Shown: positions 35,633 to 45,383, numbered from the stretch's first letter. The stretch is 64,000 bases of DNA from Fen-178 sp963722575 (GCA_963722575.1 CAVRNR010000005.1:748289-812288); one strand, 5' to 3'. Translations and numbers: made by a program. The notes: a model not told the origin generated them from the letters alone.

Positions 35633-36507
35633 CTGAGTCGCCCATTTCCGCCTTATCCGAGATCCTCGCTTCCCCGGCTCATCGCAACGGCCAGCCGAAA
35701 TGATACCATTTCCCGGCACCCTAAAGCCTCCAACTTTGAGGCGATCCAACTTGAGGATAGGCAGCCGGCGGCGGACCATCATCGATTCAGTATTTGGTCC
35801 TCCGCCCGCGCGGATTTACTCCGCGTAAATGCTCCGGACAAAACCGGCCACATTCATGTTGGGCCAGTCGATAAAGGCGCGCTCCTTCGAGACCAGAGAC
35901 CCATCGCCAGGCGCGCTGTGGTCACCTTGTCGAGAACACTGATGATCGACTTTGTAGACGGCGTTATCTGGTGATATCGGTAGCCGTTTTGTCGGGCCAA
36001 TCGAATCCGCCGAGGCGGCAGCATCCCGGAGAAATAGCTCCTGGAGTTCGGTGCGGAAAACCGACAACTGGTCCTGCCAGCTTGCGCAACGGTTGGTGAA
36101 GACCGGCGGCCGAGTGGTGAAGCAATGCCCGGTACTACTGGTTTCCGTGGGCGCAGAGCCATCTGGGGCTGCTCTTCGGGGCGATGGTAGGAAGGACCCC
36201 GCCTCGCCGGCGCTGAGGGGGTAGATGCGGGTGATGGGCGCAGCGAAGCCAGGCGAACAGGGGGTGAGGGTCGGCGAGGTGTTTGTGGAATGCGTTGAAA
36301 ATACAGGGTTTCCCGGTTCTGGGTCATTCCGGCAGGGCGACAACCCCGCCTTGTGGGGGCGAAGACGGCTCCCCAAAAAGAATGCAGCTCGCGGGACCAA
36401 AGGGCGGCGGTCCGATGTATACTGAGTGGGAGTTGGAAGTCCAAAACGGAAATTCCGGCCAAAATGGAAATTTCGGTTCGAGAGTGATGCCCAGGAGGTG
36501 AGTAGGA
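35633..36507. other. long region without a credible gene
   Basis: About 870 bp. The open frames (longest about 330 codons, minus strand) have shuffled-looking composition and no recognisable domain. The last 90 bp hold AT-richer sequence with repeated GGAAATT-like words and the ribosome binding site AGGAGGTGAG of the next gene. Possibly decayed DNA linked to the neighbouring pseudogene and IS element. Confidence 0.5.
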
Positions 36508-37413
36508 ATGCGCGTCGTTGCCTTGCTTGCGGGTGCCGTTTTTTCTGCCGAGTTTGCCGTGGCTCAATACCCGGTAGCCAAACCGTCGCCGACTCTGGTA
36601 CGGGCTCGCCCGCTGGTCGCCCCGACGCGGCCCATGGTTCGCACTGGCGGCGGGGGGACACCCACCGACCCCAGCAGCGCACTCCCGGCCGGCTGGACAT
36701 GTGTCGGCGGCTGCGGCACGGACGGCGCTGATGGCGTCGTGCCGCTCTCGCCAATCGGCAGCGCCAAGTACGAGTGGGTCTCGACGACCGGCGGCATATC
36801 GGGGGTCGGTGCGCTTCCAACAGGCGCGCTGGGCAGCGAGGTGGACGGAACTACGCTCTCCACGCCGGTTTTCTCGGCGACCGCCGGAACCTCCTTGAAC
36901 TTCTACTTCGACTACACGACCTCTGACGGAGCCGGATATGCCGACTACGCGTGGGCGGAACTGTTCAGCGCCTCAGGCACCCCCGTGGCGCTGCTGTTCA
37001 CTGCGCGAACAAAATCGAGTGGCACCATTGTTCCGGGGAGTGGAATGCCCACGCCTCTGGCAACGCTGATTCCCTCCTCGGTACCCATCATCGGCGGTGC
37101 GCCGGTGTGGGCGCCACTCGGTTCATCGTCGGGTTCCTGCTACGCTGCCGGCTGCGGCTACACCGGCTGGGTCAACTCCAACTACGTTATTACGACCGCT
37201 GGCAGCTACTATCTTAAAGTTGGGGTCGTGAACTGGTCGGATGACCAATTTGACTCCGGGCTTGCGCTGGACGGCGTGACAGTGGGCGGCGTGCCGATCA
37301 ACCCGAGTCCCACTACGTCCGTACCGACACTGACGACTTGGGGAATGATCGTCCTGGGAGGCGCGTTGCTCGTGTTCGGAATGAAGGCTGCCGTGCGCAG
37401 CGCCGCCGCATAA
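36508..37413 (+). CDS. secreted protein with IPTL-type C-terminal sorting tail
   Basis: 301 aa. A signal peptide (VVALLAGAVFSAEFAVAQ) is followed by a Pro-rich linker. An extracellular beta-rich domain contains NFYFDYTTSDGAGYADYAWAEL and YYLKVGVVNWSDDQFDSGLALDGVTV. The C-terminus is VPTLTTWGMIVLGGALLVFGMK followed by AAVRSAAA, a tripartite exosortase-type signal (short motif, TM helix, basic end). Proteins of this kind are cut and moved to the surface by an exosortase, none of which is in the window. Shine-Dalgarno AGGAGGTGAG precedes the ATG. Confidence 0.85.
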   Translation: MRVVALLAGAVFSAEFAVAQYPVAKPSPTLVRARPLVAPTRPMVRTGGGGTPTDPSSALPAGWTCVGGCGTDGADGVVPLSPIGSAKYEWVSTTGGISGVGALPTGALGSEVDGTTLSTPVFSATAGTSLNFYFDYTTSDGAGYADYAWAELFSASGTPVALLFTARTKSSGTIVPGSGMPTPLATLIPSSVPIIGGAPVWAPLGSSSGSCYAAGCGYTGWVNSNYVITTAGSYYLKVGVVNWSDDQFDSGLALDGVTVGGVPINPSPTTSVPTLTTWGMIVLGGALLVFGMKAAVRSAAA

Positions 37414-37484
37414 GATCAGGCTTGTACGCTTCGACCACCGGGCCGGGGTCGGGGAACGGCACACGCTGCATGACCCATTCTGGC

Positions 37485-37505
37485 CTAGCCCAAGTTCCGC
37501 AGTTG
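37485..37505 (+). repeat. left terminal inverted repeat of the IS1634 element
   Basis: Matches the reverse complement of 39449-39469 with one mismatch at position 10. It lies 46 bp beyond the transposase stop codon. Confidence 0.85.
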
Positions 37506-37551
37506 GAAGAATAAACTCTTTGCTTTCAAGCGCCGCATGGGCGAGTTTCCA

Positions 37552-39273
37552 CTACATTGCCGCTCGTTCCAGTGCGCTGGGCAGCTTCAGACCGAGCCGC
37601 TGGAGCAAGATCTGCTGGTGCTCGGTGGCCCGGCTGATGCAACGCTTGCGGATCACTTGCCCGGATCTGGTCGGCAGCACCACATCGACCATCGCGATCT
37701 CCGACAGGGCCTCGAACACTTGCCTCGGTTCGTCTCCCAGTCCCGCCTCGCGGCAACTCGCGGCGAGAGTCTTCCAGAGCACATAGGCCAAAAAGCAAAC
37801 CAGGATGTGGGCCTGCACTCGATCTTCTTTCTGATGCCGCACCGGGCGGATCCCCAGGTCGGACTTGTGAATGTGAAACGCTGCCTCGGCCTCGGTCAAC
37901 TGGATGTAGGCCCGCCACAGATCTTCCGGGCTCCAATCGGTCACGTTGCTGCGCAGCACGTAACAGCCCTCACTCAAGCGCGCCCACTCTCTCCAGGCTT
38001 CCACCTTCGACCACCGCAGGCGAGCGAACCCGCCGCCGTCCGTTTCCACTTTCACTTCGAACAGCGCGGCCGCTCGCGTGTTCCGCCCCAGCAACCGGCC
38101 CACTCGTGTGGCGATCGTCACCGGCTTCTGTTTCTTCTTCAGGCAACTGGTCTGGATCTTTCCGAGGCCTTCCTCAATGCGCTTCTCGAAACGCTCGTGC
38201 ATGGCCTGCTCTTTGGCCCGCCGCTCCGCGCTGCGGCACAGGATGAAAACCTCCTCCCCGCCCGGCGCCGGTGTGATGCGAACTTCCAGCCCCGCATGCA
38301 CCAACCGCCAGTCTTCGCTCAGCAACTCCTGCTCGAACTTGCGCATGGAGTTCTTCGCCGTCCCTACGATGTAGCGCCGCCCACCTTCGCGCAGGAACTC
38401 CACGTTGTCCTCGCCCGCCATCCCGCGGTCCATGACCCAGATCCGGCTAGCCCGGCCATAGAGCCCTTCGATGTGCCCGACCATCTCTTCCAGCGTGGTG
38501 GCGTCGTTGCGATTGCCGGCGAAGATCTCGTAGCCCAGCGGCATCCCGCAACGGCTCACTACCAGGGCGATGTTGACTTGCTTGCAGTCCGGCCGATGGT
38601 CGCGCGAATAGCCCCGCTGCGCTTGCGAGTTCTTCTCCGCCTGACCTTCAAAGTACGTGCTGGTCACGTCATACAGCAGCAGATCGTAGTCCAGCTCGAA
38701 CAACTCTCCCAGCTTCTCCTTCAGGTGTTTCTCCAGCGCCGGCTTGTGCGGCAGCAAAGCATCCAGCGCCCGGTACAAGCGGTCCTCGTTGACCTTCTCG
38801 ACCGGCACACTCAACAGGTCCGGTAGCGCGCTGGATTCGTAGAACCGCTCTGCCCAGTGCAACTCACTGGAGGGGTCGCACAGTTGCCCGAGCACCAGCA
38901 CTGTCGCCATCAGCGGCCAGGGAATCTCTTCTCGTCCTTGGGGCAGCTTCTCTTCCAGAAAGCGATCCAGATCCAGCCGGCGCAGCAGCTCCAGCCCCAG
39001 CCAGGGGCCGCCGAATTTCCGGCTGCGCTCGACATGCACCCGCTTCACATCGACTTCCACCCATTCCGGCTGAGCCTCCAGAAACAAGCTGCCCTGCTGG
39101 GTGGTCCTCCCTTCGGCACAGCGCTTCACTCCCAGGCGGCCACGTTCATCCATCGCGCCCAGCCAAGCCACCACGCGCTGCCGCGGTCCGCGCTGGGTGC
39201 GATAGCTCTCTACCAGGGCCCAGTAAGCGTGGCGCTTGCCGTCCTTCCTCCGATAGCAGGGCCGCACGTACAT
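37552..39273 (-). CDS. IS1634-family transposase
   Basis: 573 aa DDE transposase of the IS4/IS1634 type. Landmarks are LLLYDVTSTYFEG (first Asp), RIWVMDRGMAGEDN (second Asp), and the late LTEAEAAFHIHKSDLGIRPVRHQKEDRVQAHILVCFLAYVLW region, which contains the catalytic Glu and the insertion typical of this group. It is full length with no frameshift. The N-terminus MYVRPCYRRKDGKRHAYWALVESYR is also standard for the family. Confidence 0.95.
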   Translation of the reverse strand: MYVRPCYRRKDGKRHAYWALVESYRTQRGPRQRVVAWLGAMDERGRLGVKRCAEGRTTQQGSLFLEAQPEWVEVDVKRVHVERSRKFGGPWLGLELLRRLDLDRFLEEKLPQGREEIPWPLMATVLVLGQLCDPSSELHWAERFYESSALPDLLSVPVEKVNEDRLYRALDALLPHKPALEKHLKEKLGELFELDYDLLLYDVTSTYFEGQAEKNSQAQRGYSRDHRPDCKQVNIALVVSRCGMPLGYEIFAGNRNDATTLEEMVGHIEGLYGRASRIWVMDRGMAGEDNVEFLREGGRRYIVGTAKNSMRKFEQELLSEDWRLVHAGLEVRITPAPGGEEVFILCRSAERRAKEQAMHERFEKRIEEGLGKIQTSCLKKKQKPVTIATRVGRLLGRNTRAAALFEVKVETDGGGFARLRWSKVEAWREWARLSEGCYVLRSNVTDWSPEDLWRAYIQLTEAEAAFHIHKSDLGIRPVRHQKEDRVQAHILVCFLAYVLWKTLAASCREAGLGDEPRQVFEALSEIAMVDVVLPTRSGQVIRKRCISRATEHQQILLQRLGLKLPSALERAAM

Positions 39274-39448
39274 AGCTCCATACTACGGATCTACGGCTCC
39301 GATTCAAGAGGGTTGGTCGTCACTACATCGGCTTTTCGGAACTCTGAAACTCAGCCGCGGCAACAGCGTGATGGAAACAAAAGACGGCTCTCTTGTCCGC
39401 TGGGTTCGGCAGCCTTAAAACAGGCCAAAAAAAGTTGCGGAGTCACCT

Positions 39449-39469
39449 CAACTGCGGAAGTTGGGCTAG
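39449..39469 (-). repeat. right terminal inverted repeat of the IS1634 element
   Basis: Reverse complement begins CTAGCCCAAC. The last four bases run straight into CTAGTGTAGTG (39466-39476), an 11-mer also present at 31531 and at the end of the IS630 remnant. Confidence 0.85.
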
Positions 39470-39524
39470 TGTAGTGCGCCGCAAACCGCGCGGATCGCTC
39501 AGGGGGCAAACCGGGCACAGCCAT

Positions 39525-39547
39525 CCAATTCCAAAAGGCGGAATTGG
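39525..39547. terminator. hairpin downstream of lptD
   Basis: CCAATTCC pairs with GGAATTGG around a 7-base loop. It is 25 bp beyond the lptD stop codon. There is no T-run, so it could be a stem without intrinsic termination. Confidence 0.4.
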
Positions 39548-39571
39548 TGGCAGTCCCCGCTTTGCAGCCTG

Positions 39572-42019
39572 CTAGAACACGCGGTCCTGCTTGCGCAGCG
39601 TTCCGAAGCTGCCGAGGTTGGCAATCGAAAACGCCACGCGCCACTCGCTCCGGTCGACTATCCCGATGTTATACCGATGATACTCCACGCTTAACCCGCA
39701 GCAATCGGTGTTATAAGTCACTTGGGCGGTGGAATACTGGATCACCGCCTGGCGGTAATCGTAAACCGTCACCACGGCGGCGTTCCATCCGCGGTGGTTG
39801 GGATCGCCGAATCCCGTCCGGAGTTGGAACTGGTTGGCGTTGGGCGCGAGCGCCGGGTCGTTGTGAACCTGGTTGTTTCCGGCCGAAACGAAGTACTTTT
39901 GCCAGCGGTAGTCCACGGAAAGCGTGCTATCCACAATGGCACGCGTGCCGGGGTCGTAGTCGGCCTGCCACTGGATGCCCAGACCGTTAATCGGGCTCAT
40001 GCGAAGCAGTGAGACCACCGGCGAGGCACTGCGCGGATTGTCCAGGAAGGCGTACCCGGTCAGGTCGGCGGTGCTCTCGAACACGTTGCGCACGCCGGGG
40101 ATCAGCGCGCCGCCGAAGGTGGGGTCGAAGTAGCGTTTCTGGAGCAACTCCCAGGTGAAGATCTCCAGGACCGAATCGCCGCGCTTGGCGTAGATCCGGT
40201 TGGTGAGCGACAGTTCCAACTCGTTGGTGTTGGAAAGCAGGTCGGTCTCGTCGTAACGGATGAAGCGGTCGAAATCGCTCCCGATCCCAGTGACATAGCG
40301 GTAAGTGGCGCGCGGCTCGATGACGTGCTTGAGCTTGTCGCCAAAGACGGTTTTCTTGTTGTAGATGCGCGCCAGCGACGGGAAAATCAGGTCGGCCGAG
40401 AAATCCCGCGCGCTCCTCAGGATGTTGGTGCCCACCACCTGGAACCGGTCCTGATAGGGCGCCTGAGACTCGCTGTAAAATGTCTCATGGATACCGAAGC
40501 TGGGCACCAGGTGGAAGTTCCCCCAGTGAAAGGCGGTGGTCACGTGGGGCGCCAGATTCAAGCGGTTCGCTAACTGGCCGGTCTTATAGGTGTCGATCAG
40601 GACAGTTGGATTAGTCGTGCTGTCGAAGACCGGCTCACTGCGGTACAGGAGTCCGGCGGCGGACTGAAACGAGAACCAGAGCGGTATGTTCTTCCAGATG
40701 AGATGGTCGCGGCTGCCCAACTCCGCCTCCGGCAGCTTGCGAATGGTCACCGCGTTGGCCACGTTATGCGTATTACCGGTGGCGGGATCGACGATCGGCA
40801 CTTCGATGGATTGAAAGTTCTCCAGGCGCGCGAAAACCAGATTGAACGTGTAATTCGACCAGTTCTTGTTGACGAAGCCCACCGAATGGATTTCCGAACC
40901 GACAGCCTCGTTGTAGGACTGGGTCCACTCCTGCCGGAACGCGAAGGAAGTGATATAGTTGACGGCGGCCCGCGCCGTCCAGCCGTCGCCCAAGTCCGAC
41001 TTTGCCATCGCGTAGAGGCTCAAGCCGCTGTACTTTTGGGGGGGATTGCCGCTATTCGGCGCGCCGCGGTCCTGGACTCCGTAGAGAATGGCGTCGAAAT
41101 CGGTGCCCTCCCGCGGTTTGCCGCTGAAATCGACGTGATGCGCGTAACCCCTGGCAGTGTAGTCCTGAAACAGGTAAGTCAAATTGTAACTGCGTTTGAT
41201 GGCCCAGAAGTAACCGAGCCCCAGCAAGAAGCCGCGCTGCGAGCTGTGTCCGATGTTGGGGGTGAGGAAACCGCTCCGGCGGGGCTCCCGTTCGAGCGAA
41301 TGGTAGAAGAAGGGCGTGTAGAACAGCGGGATCTTCCGCAACAGGAACACGGAGCGGTAGGCGATGGCGCGCTGGCCGGGAATGATATCGAACCTGGGAC
41401 CGCGCATCCGCCACCACGGGTCCGGCATTTTGCAGTTGGTGACCCATCCGTTATAGAGGATGTACTTTTCGCCGATGCGCTCGGCCCACTTTCCCTCGAA
41501 GTGGAACGGGCTGCTGGTGGTGAGCGTGCCAGGACGGGCAGAGATGCGCGGGTGGGTTTCGCCGCGGACGTCGTAGAACTTTCCCTTCTCATCCTGGGTG
41601 TTGTAGTCGAGGTGGTCGCACCAGATCTGCTCGTTGCGATCGAAATCGCGGAAGTAGACGTGGCCGGTGGCGTGCACGTCGCCGGTGGATTCGTCCCACT
41701 CGATATCGTCGGCGCGGAAGAGCATCTTGGAGTCTTCCATCTCGACGGGATGCCCGCTCCATTTGTGCACCGTACCGTTGCTATCGGAGGTATCGGAAAG
41801 CACATTCCATTCGCCCATGGGAATGGATTTCGGCGGGACGGCCGGGGGTGGCGGGGTGGGGGCGCTCGGGGGTGGATTCTGGGCGGCGGCTCCGGCGCAT
41901 AAGATCAATGCCGCCAATATGGTAAGAAGGAAAGGATACGTATTACTCGAAGATTTTTCGTGACAAATATCGCCGGTTGTGTTAAGAAGGATGAGAGAGC
42001 GTTTCGGATGGAGCCTCAA
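39572..42019 (-). CDS. lptD: LPS-assembly outer membrane protein LptD
   Basis: 815 aa. A signal-like segment (PFLLTILAALILCAGAAAQ) and a Pro-rich linker precede an OstA/LptA-like jellyroll (VEMEDSKMLFRADDIEWDESTGDVHATGHVYF). A long beta-barrel follows and ends in phenylalanine, as outer-membrane proteins do. LptD inserts LPS at the outer leaflet. The start is uncertain: the first codon of the frame is a TTG at 42019 without a clear ribosome binding site, and no ATG precedes the signal sequence. Monocistronic, divergent from the RDD gene. Confidence 0.88.
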   Translation of the reverse strand: MRLHPKRSLILLNTTGDICHEKSSSNTYPFLLTILAALILCAGAAAQNPPPSAPTPPPPAVPPKSIPMGEWNVLSDTSDSNGTVHKWSGHPVEMEDSKMLFRADDIEWDESTGDVHATGHVYFRDFDRNEQIWCDHLDYNTQDEKGKFYDVRGETHPRISARPGTLTTSSPFHFEGKWAERIGEKYILYNGWVTNCKMPDPWWRMRGPRFDIIPGQRAIAYRSVFLLRKIPLFYTPFFYHSLEREPRRSGFLTPNIGHSSQRGFLLGLGYFWAIKRSYNLTYLFQDYTARGYAHHVDFSGKPREGTDFDAILYGVQDRGAPNSGNPPQKYSGLSLYAMAKSDLGDGWTARAAVNYITSFAFRQEWTQSYNEAVGSEIHSVGFVNKNWSNYTFNLVFARLENFQSIEVPIVDPATGNTHNVANAVTIRKLPEAELGSRDHLIWKNIPLWFSFQSAAGLLYRSEPVFDSTTNPTVLIDTYKTGQLANRLNLAPHVTTAFHWGNFHLVPSFGIHETFYSESQAPYQDRFQVVGTNILRSARDFSADLIFPSLARIYNKKTVFGDKLKHVIEPRATYRYVTGIGSDFDRFIRYDETDLLSNTNELELSLTNRIYAKRGDSVLEIFTWELLQKRYFDPTFGGALIPGVRNVFESTADLTGYAFLDNPRSASPVVSLLRMSPINGLGIQWQADYDPGTRAIVDSTLSVDYRWQKYFVSAGNNQVHNDPALAPNANQFQLRTGFGDPNHRGWNAAVVTVYDYRQAVIQYSTAQVTYNTDCCGLSVEYHRYNIGIVDRSEWRVAFSIANLGSFGTLRKQDRVF

Positions 42020-42085
42020 ACGCTGAAGTTAACACACTTCGGAAGGCTCATGTTGCGGGTGCCATAAGGGGATTGTCGCCGAAGC

Positions 42086-42985
42086 ATGACGTGCAGGTAT
42101 TGCGGTTCACGTAATGGCGAGGGAGAACACCGCTGCCGCCGGTGCGGCCGCAGGCCGGATGACACGCTAACCGGGGAGTTTACTCTGCCTCGCACGGACG
42201 GCGCGCTGGCCGCCAAACTGCAGCCGGCCGCGCACATCCATCCGCGGGAGCCATCGGTGTCTGGACGGGCCGCGAACCGGACGCCCGAAATGGAGCACGC
42301 CGTGCAGGGTTCCCTGTTTCAGGAAAGATCGGCTTCCAACGTGATTCCGTTCGATTCCTTCGCTGCCTCAGCCGGCCCTCCACCGAGGCCGCGTCCCAAG
42401 GCCGCGACCGGCTCGAAGCCTGTGTCGAAGCCGCCGGCTCGCCGGACAACGCGGGTGCCGGAGGGCCAAGGCAAGCTGGATCTTCTGCCGGCCATCCCGG
42501 CGAAGCCGCGCACTCTGCGCACCACGGTGGAAGCCGTCATCTGCTGCGAGGCATCGGTGGCGATACCTCTGCATCGCGCTCTGGCGGCCGCGATCGACTG
42601 GATCCTGGTCCTCATCGGGTACGGCCTGTTCCTGGCGGCGTTCTGGCTCGGCGGCGGCGCTTTTGTGCTGACCAAGCCCAACCTGCCGGTCTTCGGCGGC
42701 GCGCTGCTGCTGGTGGGCTTCACTTACGGCCTGTCGTATGCCATCGCCGGCACGGAAACCGCCGGGATGCGCTGGACGCGTTTGCAGGTGATGACCTTCG
42801 ACGGCTTTCCGCCGGACGGCGGGCAGCGTGTGCTCCGTTTTGCGGGCGCGTGCCTGAGCCTATGCACGGTGGTTGGCCTGTTGTGGTGCCTGGCCGACGA
42901 AGAGGGTCTCACCTGGACGGACCACATTTCCCGCACGTTTCCGACGCCCCGCGAATGGAACTCGCAAGTCTTCCGCCGGCGGTAA
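42086..42985 (+). CDS. RDD-family membrane protein with N-terminal zinc ribbon
   Basis: 299 aa. An N-terminal zinc ribbon (MTCRYCGSRNGEGEHRCRRCG, four cysteines) is followed by about 130 residues of Pro/Ala-rich linker. The RDD domain has three TM helices: RALAAAIDWILVLIGYGLFLA, then LLLVGFTYGLSYAIAGTETAGMRWTRLQV, then RFAGACLSLCTVVGLLWCL. Function of RDD proteins is mostly unknown; some are transporters. Pgi follows 48 bp downstream on the same strand. Confidence 0.85.
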   Translation: MTCRYCGSRNGEGEHRCRRCGRRPDDTLTGEFTLPRTDGALAAKLQPAAHIHPREPSVSGRAANRTPEMEHAVQGSLFQERSASNVIPFDSFAASAGPPPRPRPKAATGSKPVSKPPARRTTRVPEGQGKLDLLPAIPAKPRTLRTTVEAVICCEASVAIPLHRALAAAIDWILVLIGYGLFLAAFWLGGGAFVLTKPNLPVFGGALLLVGFTYGLSYAIAGTETAGMRWTRLQVMTFDGFPPDGGQRVLRFAGACLSLCTVVGLLWCLADEEGLTWTDHISRTFPTPREWNSQVFRRR

Positions 42986-43033
42986 GCTGGAATTATCCGC
43001 GCCACGCGCGCCCGGCACTGGAGGCCTGCAAGA

Positions 43034-44425
43034 ATGAGCATCCAATTCGACGAGAAAAACCTGCTGGCCGATATGGTTGGCAATGCCAACGGTCTCAGCC
43101 GTTCCGAAATCGAGCGTTCCAAAGGGAAGGCTCTGAAGGCTCTGAAATCTTTCCGCCGGCAAAGCGATGAGGGCCGCTACGGGTTCCCGCACCTCCCTTT
43201 CCAGACTGGCGTGATCCAAGCCATCGGCCGGTACGCGGAGGAAGCGCGCGGCAGTTTCGACACGGTGTGCGTGGCCGGCATCGGCGGCAGCGCGCTGGGC
43301 GCATGGGCTCTCGACTGCGGCATACGCGGCCCGCACCCCGTGCAGGGCGCCTTCACCGCGGAGCATCCGCGGCTGGTGATTCTCGATAACGTCGACCCCA
43401 CGTTCACCGCCGCCGCGCTGGCTTCCATGGACCCGCGCCGGACGCTGATGGTGGCGATCGCGAAATCGGGCGGCACGGCGGAGACGGTGGCCACGTTTCT
43501 GATTGTGCGCGACTGGATGGAGCAGGCGCTCGGGCGCCGCCAGGCCGCGCGGCGTATCGTGGCCGTCACCACGGAGGGCAAAGGCGACCTGTTTGCGCTG
43601 GCGCAGGCGGAAGGCTACCGCGTGTTCGGCATCCCCGAAAACGTGGGCGGCCGTTTCAGCGTGCTGTCGCCAGTGGGTCTGCTGCCGGCGGCGCTCATCG
43701 GCATCGATATTGGCAAGCTCGCGCGCGGCGCCAGGCGCATGACGCACCTTTGTTGGCAGCCGGATTTCGGCGAGAATATCGCGCTACGCGCGGCGCTCTG
43801 CCACTGGCTCATCCTGACCCGCAAAGCGAAGTTCATCCAAGTGGCGTTCCCTTACTCGAACCATCTGTGGGGCACGGCTTTCTGGTTCCGCCAGCTTTGG
43901 GCCGAATCGCTGGGCAAGGCGCGCAACCGCGCGGGCGAGGAGGTCCATACCGGCCAGACCCCGGTGGCCGCGCTGGGCACCACCGATCAGCACTCGCAAG
44001 TGCAGTTGTACATCGAAGGACCCAACGACAAGGTGTTCACCTTCTGGGCGGTGGAGAAATTCTCCTCGGCCGGCAGGATTCCCAAGCGCCGTTTCAACCT
44101 GGGTGCGTTCGACGCGCTGGCCGGGCGGTCGCTGGCGGAGTTGATCGATGCCGAGCGCCGCGCCACGGCCGCGGCGATGGTGGAGAATGGCCGCCCCAAC
44201 TGCACCATCACGCTCGACCGCGTGGACGAAGAGCACCTGGGCGCGTTTCTGCAAATGATGGAATTTCAGACGGCCTTCATGGGCGAGCTGCTGGACATCA
44301 ACGCCTTCGACCAGGAAGGCGTGGAACTGGGCAAGAAGTTCACTTACGGCCTGATGGGGCGCGCGGGCTTCGAGAAATACCGCCGCCAGTTCACGGCGTA
44401 CGAGAAGAAGCGCAAGGGGCTGTAG
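43034..44425 (+). CDS. pgi: glucose-6-phosphate isomerase
   Basis: 463 aa cytoplasmic glycolytic enzyme of the short SIS-domain type. Landmarks are VAGIGGSALGAWAL, AIAKSGGTAETVATF, GTTDQHSQVQLYIEGP with its catalytic-site residues, LWAESLGKARN, and the final GKKFTYGLMGRAGFEKYRRQF. It interconverts glucose-6-phosphate and fructose-6-phosphate. Length agrees with bacterial short forms. Ends near a hairpin and the convergent FkbM gene. Confidence 0.93.
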   Translation: MSIQFDEKNLLADMVGNANGLSRSEIERSKGKALKALKSFRRQSDEGRYGFPHLPFQTGVIQAIGRYAEEARGSFDTVCVAGIGGSALGAWALDCGIRGPHPVQGAFTAEHPRLVILDNVDPTFTAAALASMDPRRTLMVAIAKSGGTAETVATFLIVRDWMEQALGRRQAARRIVAVTTEGKGDLFALAQAEGYRVFGIPENVGGRFSVLSPVGLLPAALIGIDIGKLARGARRMTHLCWQPDFGENIALRAALCHWLILTRKAKFIQVAFPYSNHLWGTAFWFRQLWAESLGKARNRAGEEVHTGQTPVAALGTTDQHSQVQLYIEGPNDKVFTFWAVEKFSSAGRIPKRRFNLGAFDALAGRSLAELIDAERRATAAAMVENGRPNCTITLDRVDEEHLGAFLQMMEFQTAFMGELLDINAFDQEGVELGKKFTYGLMGRAGFEKYRRQFTAYEKKRKGL

Positions 44426-44447
44426 GGCGGTGTGGATGGCGAGGGTT

Positions 44448-44471
44448 GACAGACGAAAGCGTCTGTCCCAC
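44448..44471. terminator. hairpin between convergent pgi and FkbM genes
   Basis: GACAGACG pairs with GCGTCTGTC-type sequence (44448-44467) around a 4-base loop and is followed by CCCAC. Position between two 3' ends suits a bidirectional stop. The CCCAC tail also recalls the dispersed repeat family. Confidence 0.5.
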
Positions 44472-44472
44472 C

Positions 44473-45366
44473 TCACCCGGCGGGCGTCCCACTCAGCAGC
44501 AGGTCCGACTCGGATGTGGCTTGCGGATGGACCCACGTCTCCACGCCGTCCTCGAAACGCACTTCGCCGAAGGGGGTGTGACTCTCCGAATAGCATGGGA
44601 AGGAGAAAACATTGCTCCAGCCCAGGCGGCGGAGCGTCCGTCTCAAGCGCGATTCCACGGCGCGCGAATGGGTGCCGACGTGCAGGATTCGCACCCGGTC
44701 CAGGTCTGGCGGAGCGACTGATCGGATCACCTTGTCCTCCATGCCCTGGATGTCCATATCGACCAGGTCTATGTGGGGGTGAGCAAGTAAGAGCTCGCGC
44801 AGGCTCACGCCCTTGACCTCTCTGACGGCGTGTCCGCCGCGGCGCGTGCGCAGCCAGTTTTTCAACCCCGCGCTCACATAGTGTCCGTACTCGCGGAGCG
44901 GATCGTCGATGCCGGCCAAGCGCGCGACGTGGCCGCCCGGGACCACCGCGGCTTCGTAGAGGTGGTGATCGCGCGGGTCGATTCCGTTGTCCTGAAAGAC
45001 CATCTGCAACCACTGGAAGTGGCTGGGCTCCGGTTCGACGGCCACCAGCGTGAACGGAAGCCGCCGCTGGCGGCACAGCATGGCCGCATAGACGCTCCAG
45101 CGGCCCCAGCCGGCGCCCAATTCCAACATGCAGAACCGGTCTTTGGCGGAAGCCACGGCGCCCAGCAGGGCGATCCACTCGAAGTAGTCCTCGGCAACCG
45201 GCGGATAGCCCAAGTGAATGTGGCCGCTCTGGGCAGTGCCCGTGGATTGGCCGGTGAAAAGCCAGTCGCGGAACCGCGCTCCGAAGTAGGACGTTTCAAA
45301 ACCGGGTGCGGCCGACCCGTCGAATTCGTCAAAAGCGCGGAAGAGCGGATGGGGTGGGGATATCAT
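44473..45366 (-). CDS. FkbM-family methyltransferase
   Basis: 297 aa. SAM-binding motif CMLELGAGWGRWSVYAA, then TLVAVEPEPSHFQWLQ, and the FkbM-type end of motif VKGVSLRELLLAHPHIDLVDMDIQGMEDKVIRS. These enzymes O-methylate sugars or secondary metabolites. No biosynthetic cluster is adjacent, so the substrate is unknown. Transcribed toward pgi; the tRNA-Leu gene is 17 bp upstream on the same strand. Confidence 0.85.
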   Translation of the reverse strand: MISPPHPLFRAFDEFDGSAAPGFETSYFGARFRDWLFTGQSTGTAQSGHIHLGYPPVAEDYFEWIALLGAVASAKDRFCMLELGAGWGRWSVYAAMLCRQRRLPFTLVAVEPEPSHFQWLQMVFQDNGIDPRDHHLYEAAVVPGGHVARLAGIDDPLREYGHYVSAGLKNWLRTRRGGHAVREVKGVSLRELLLAHPHIDLVDMDIQGMEDKVIRSVAPPDLDRVRILHVGTHSRAVESRLRRTLRRLGWSNVFSFPCYSESHTPFGEVRFEDGVETWVHPQATSESDLLLSGTPAG

Positions 45367-45383
45367 TCGACCGTTGAAAGGAC

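Larger units (their letters stand above)
37485..39469 (-). mobile_element. IS1634-family insertion sequence
   Basis: About 1.98 kb bounded by 21-bp inverted repeats at 37485-37505 and 39449-39469. Each reads CTAGCCCAA, then G or C, then TTCCGCAGTTG, so they differ at one base. CTAG is palindromic and could instead be a 4-bp target duplication. The single transposase gene fills the element and is intact, so it may be active. Confidence 0.88.

Noticed and set aside
35816..36820. 334-codon minus-strand frame
   Set aside because: No domain, skewed composition, and it overlaps the well-supported secreted-protein gene.
39525..39547. Intrinsic terminator with confidence
   Set aside because: The hairpin has no following T-run, so it is listed only as a candidate.
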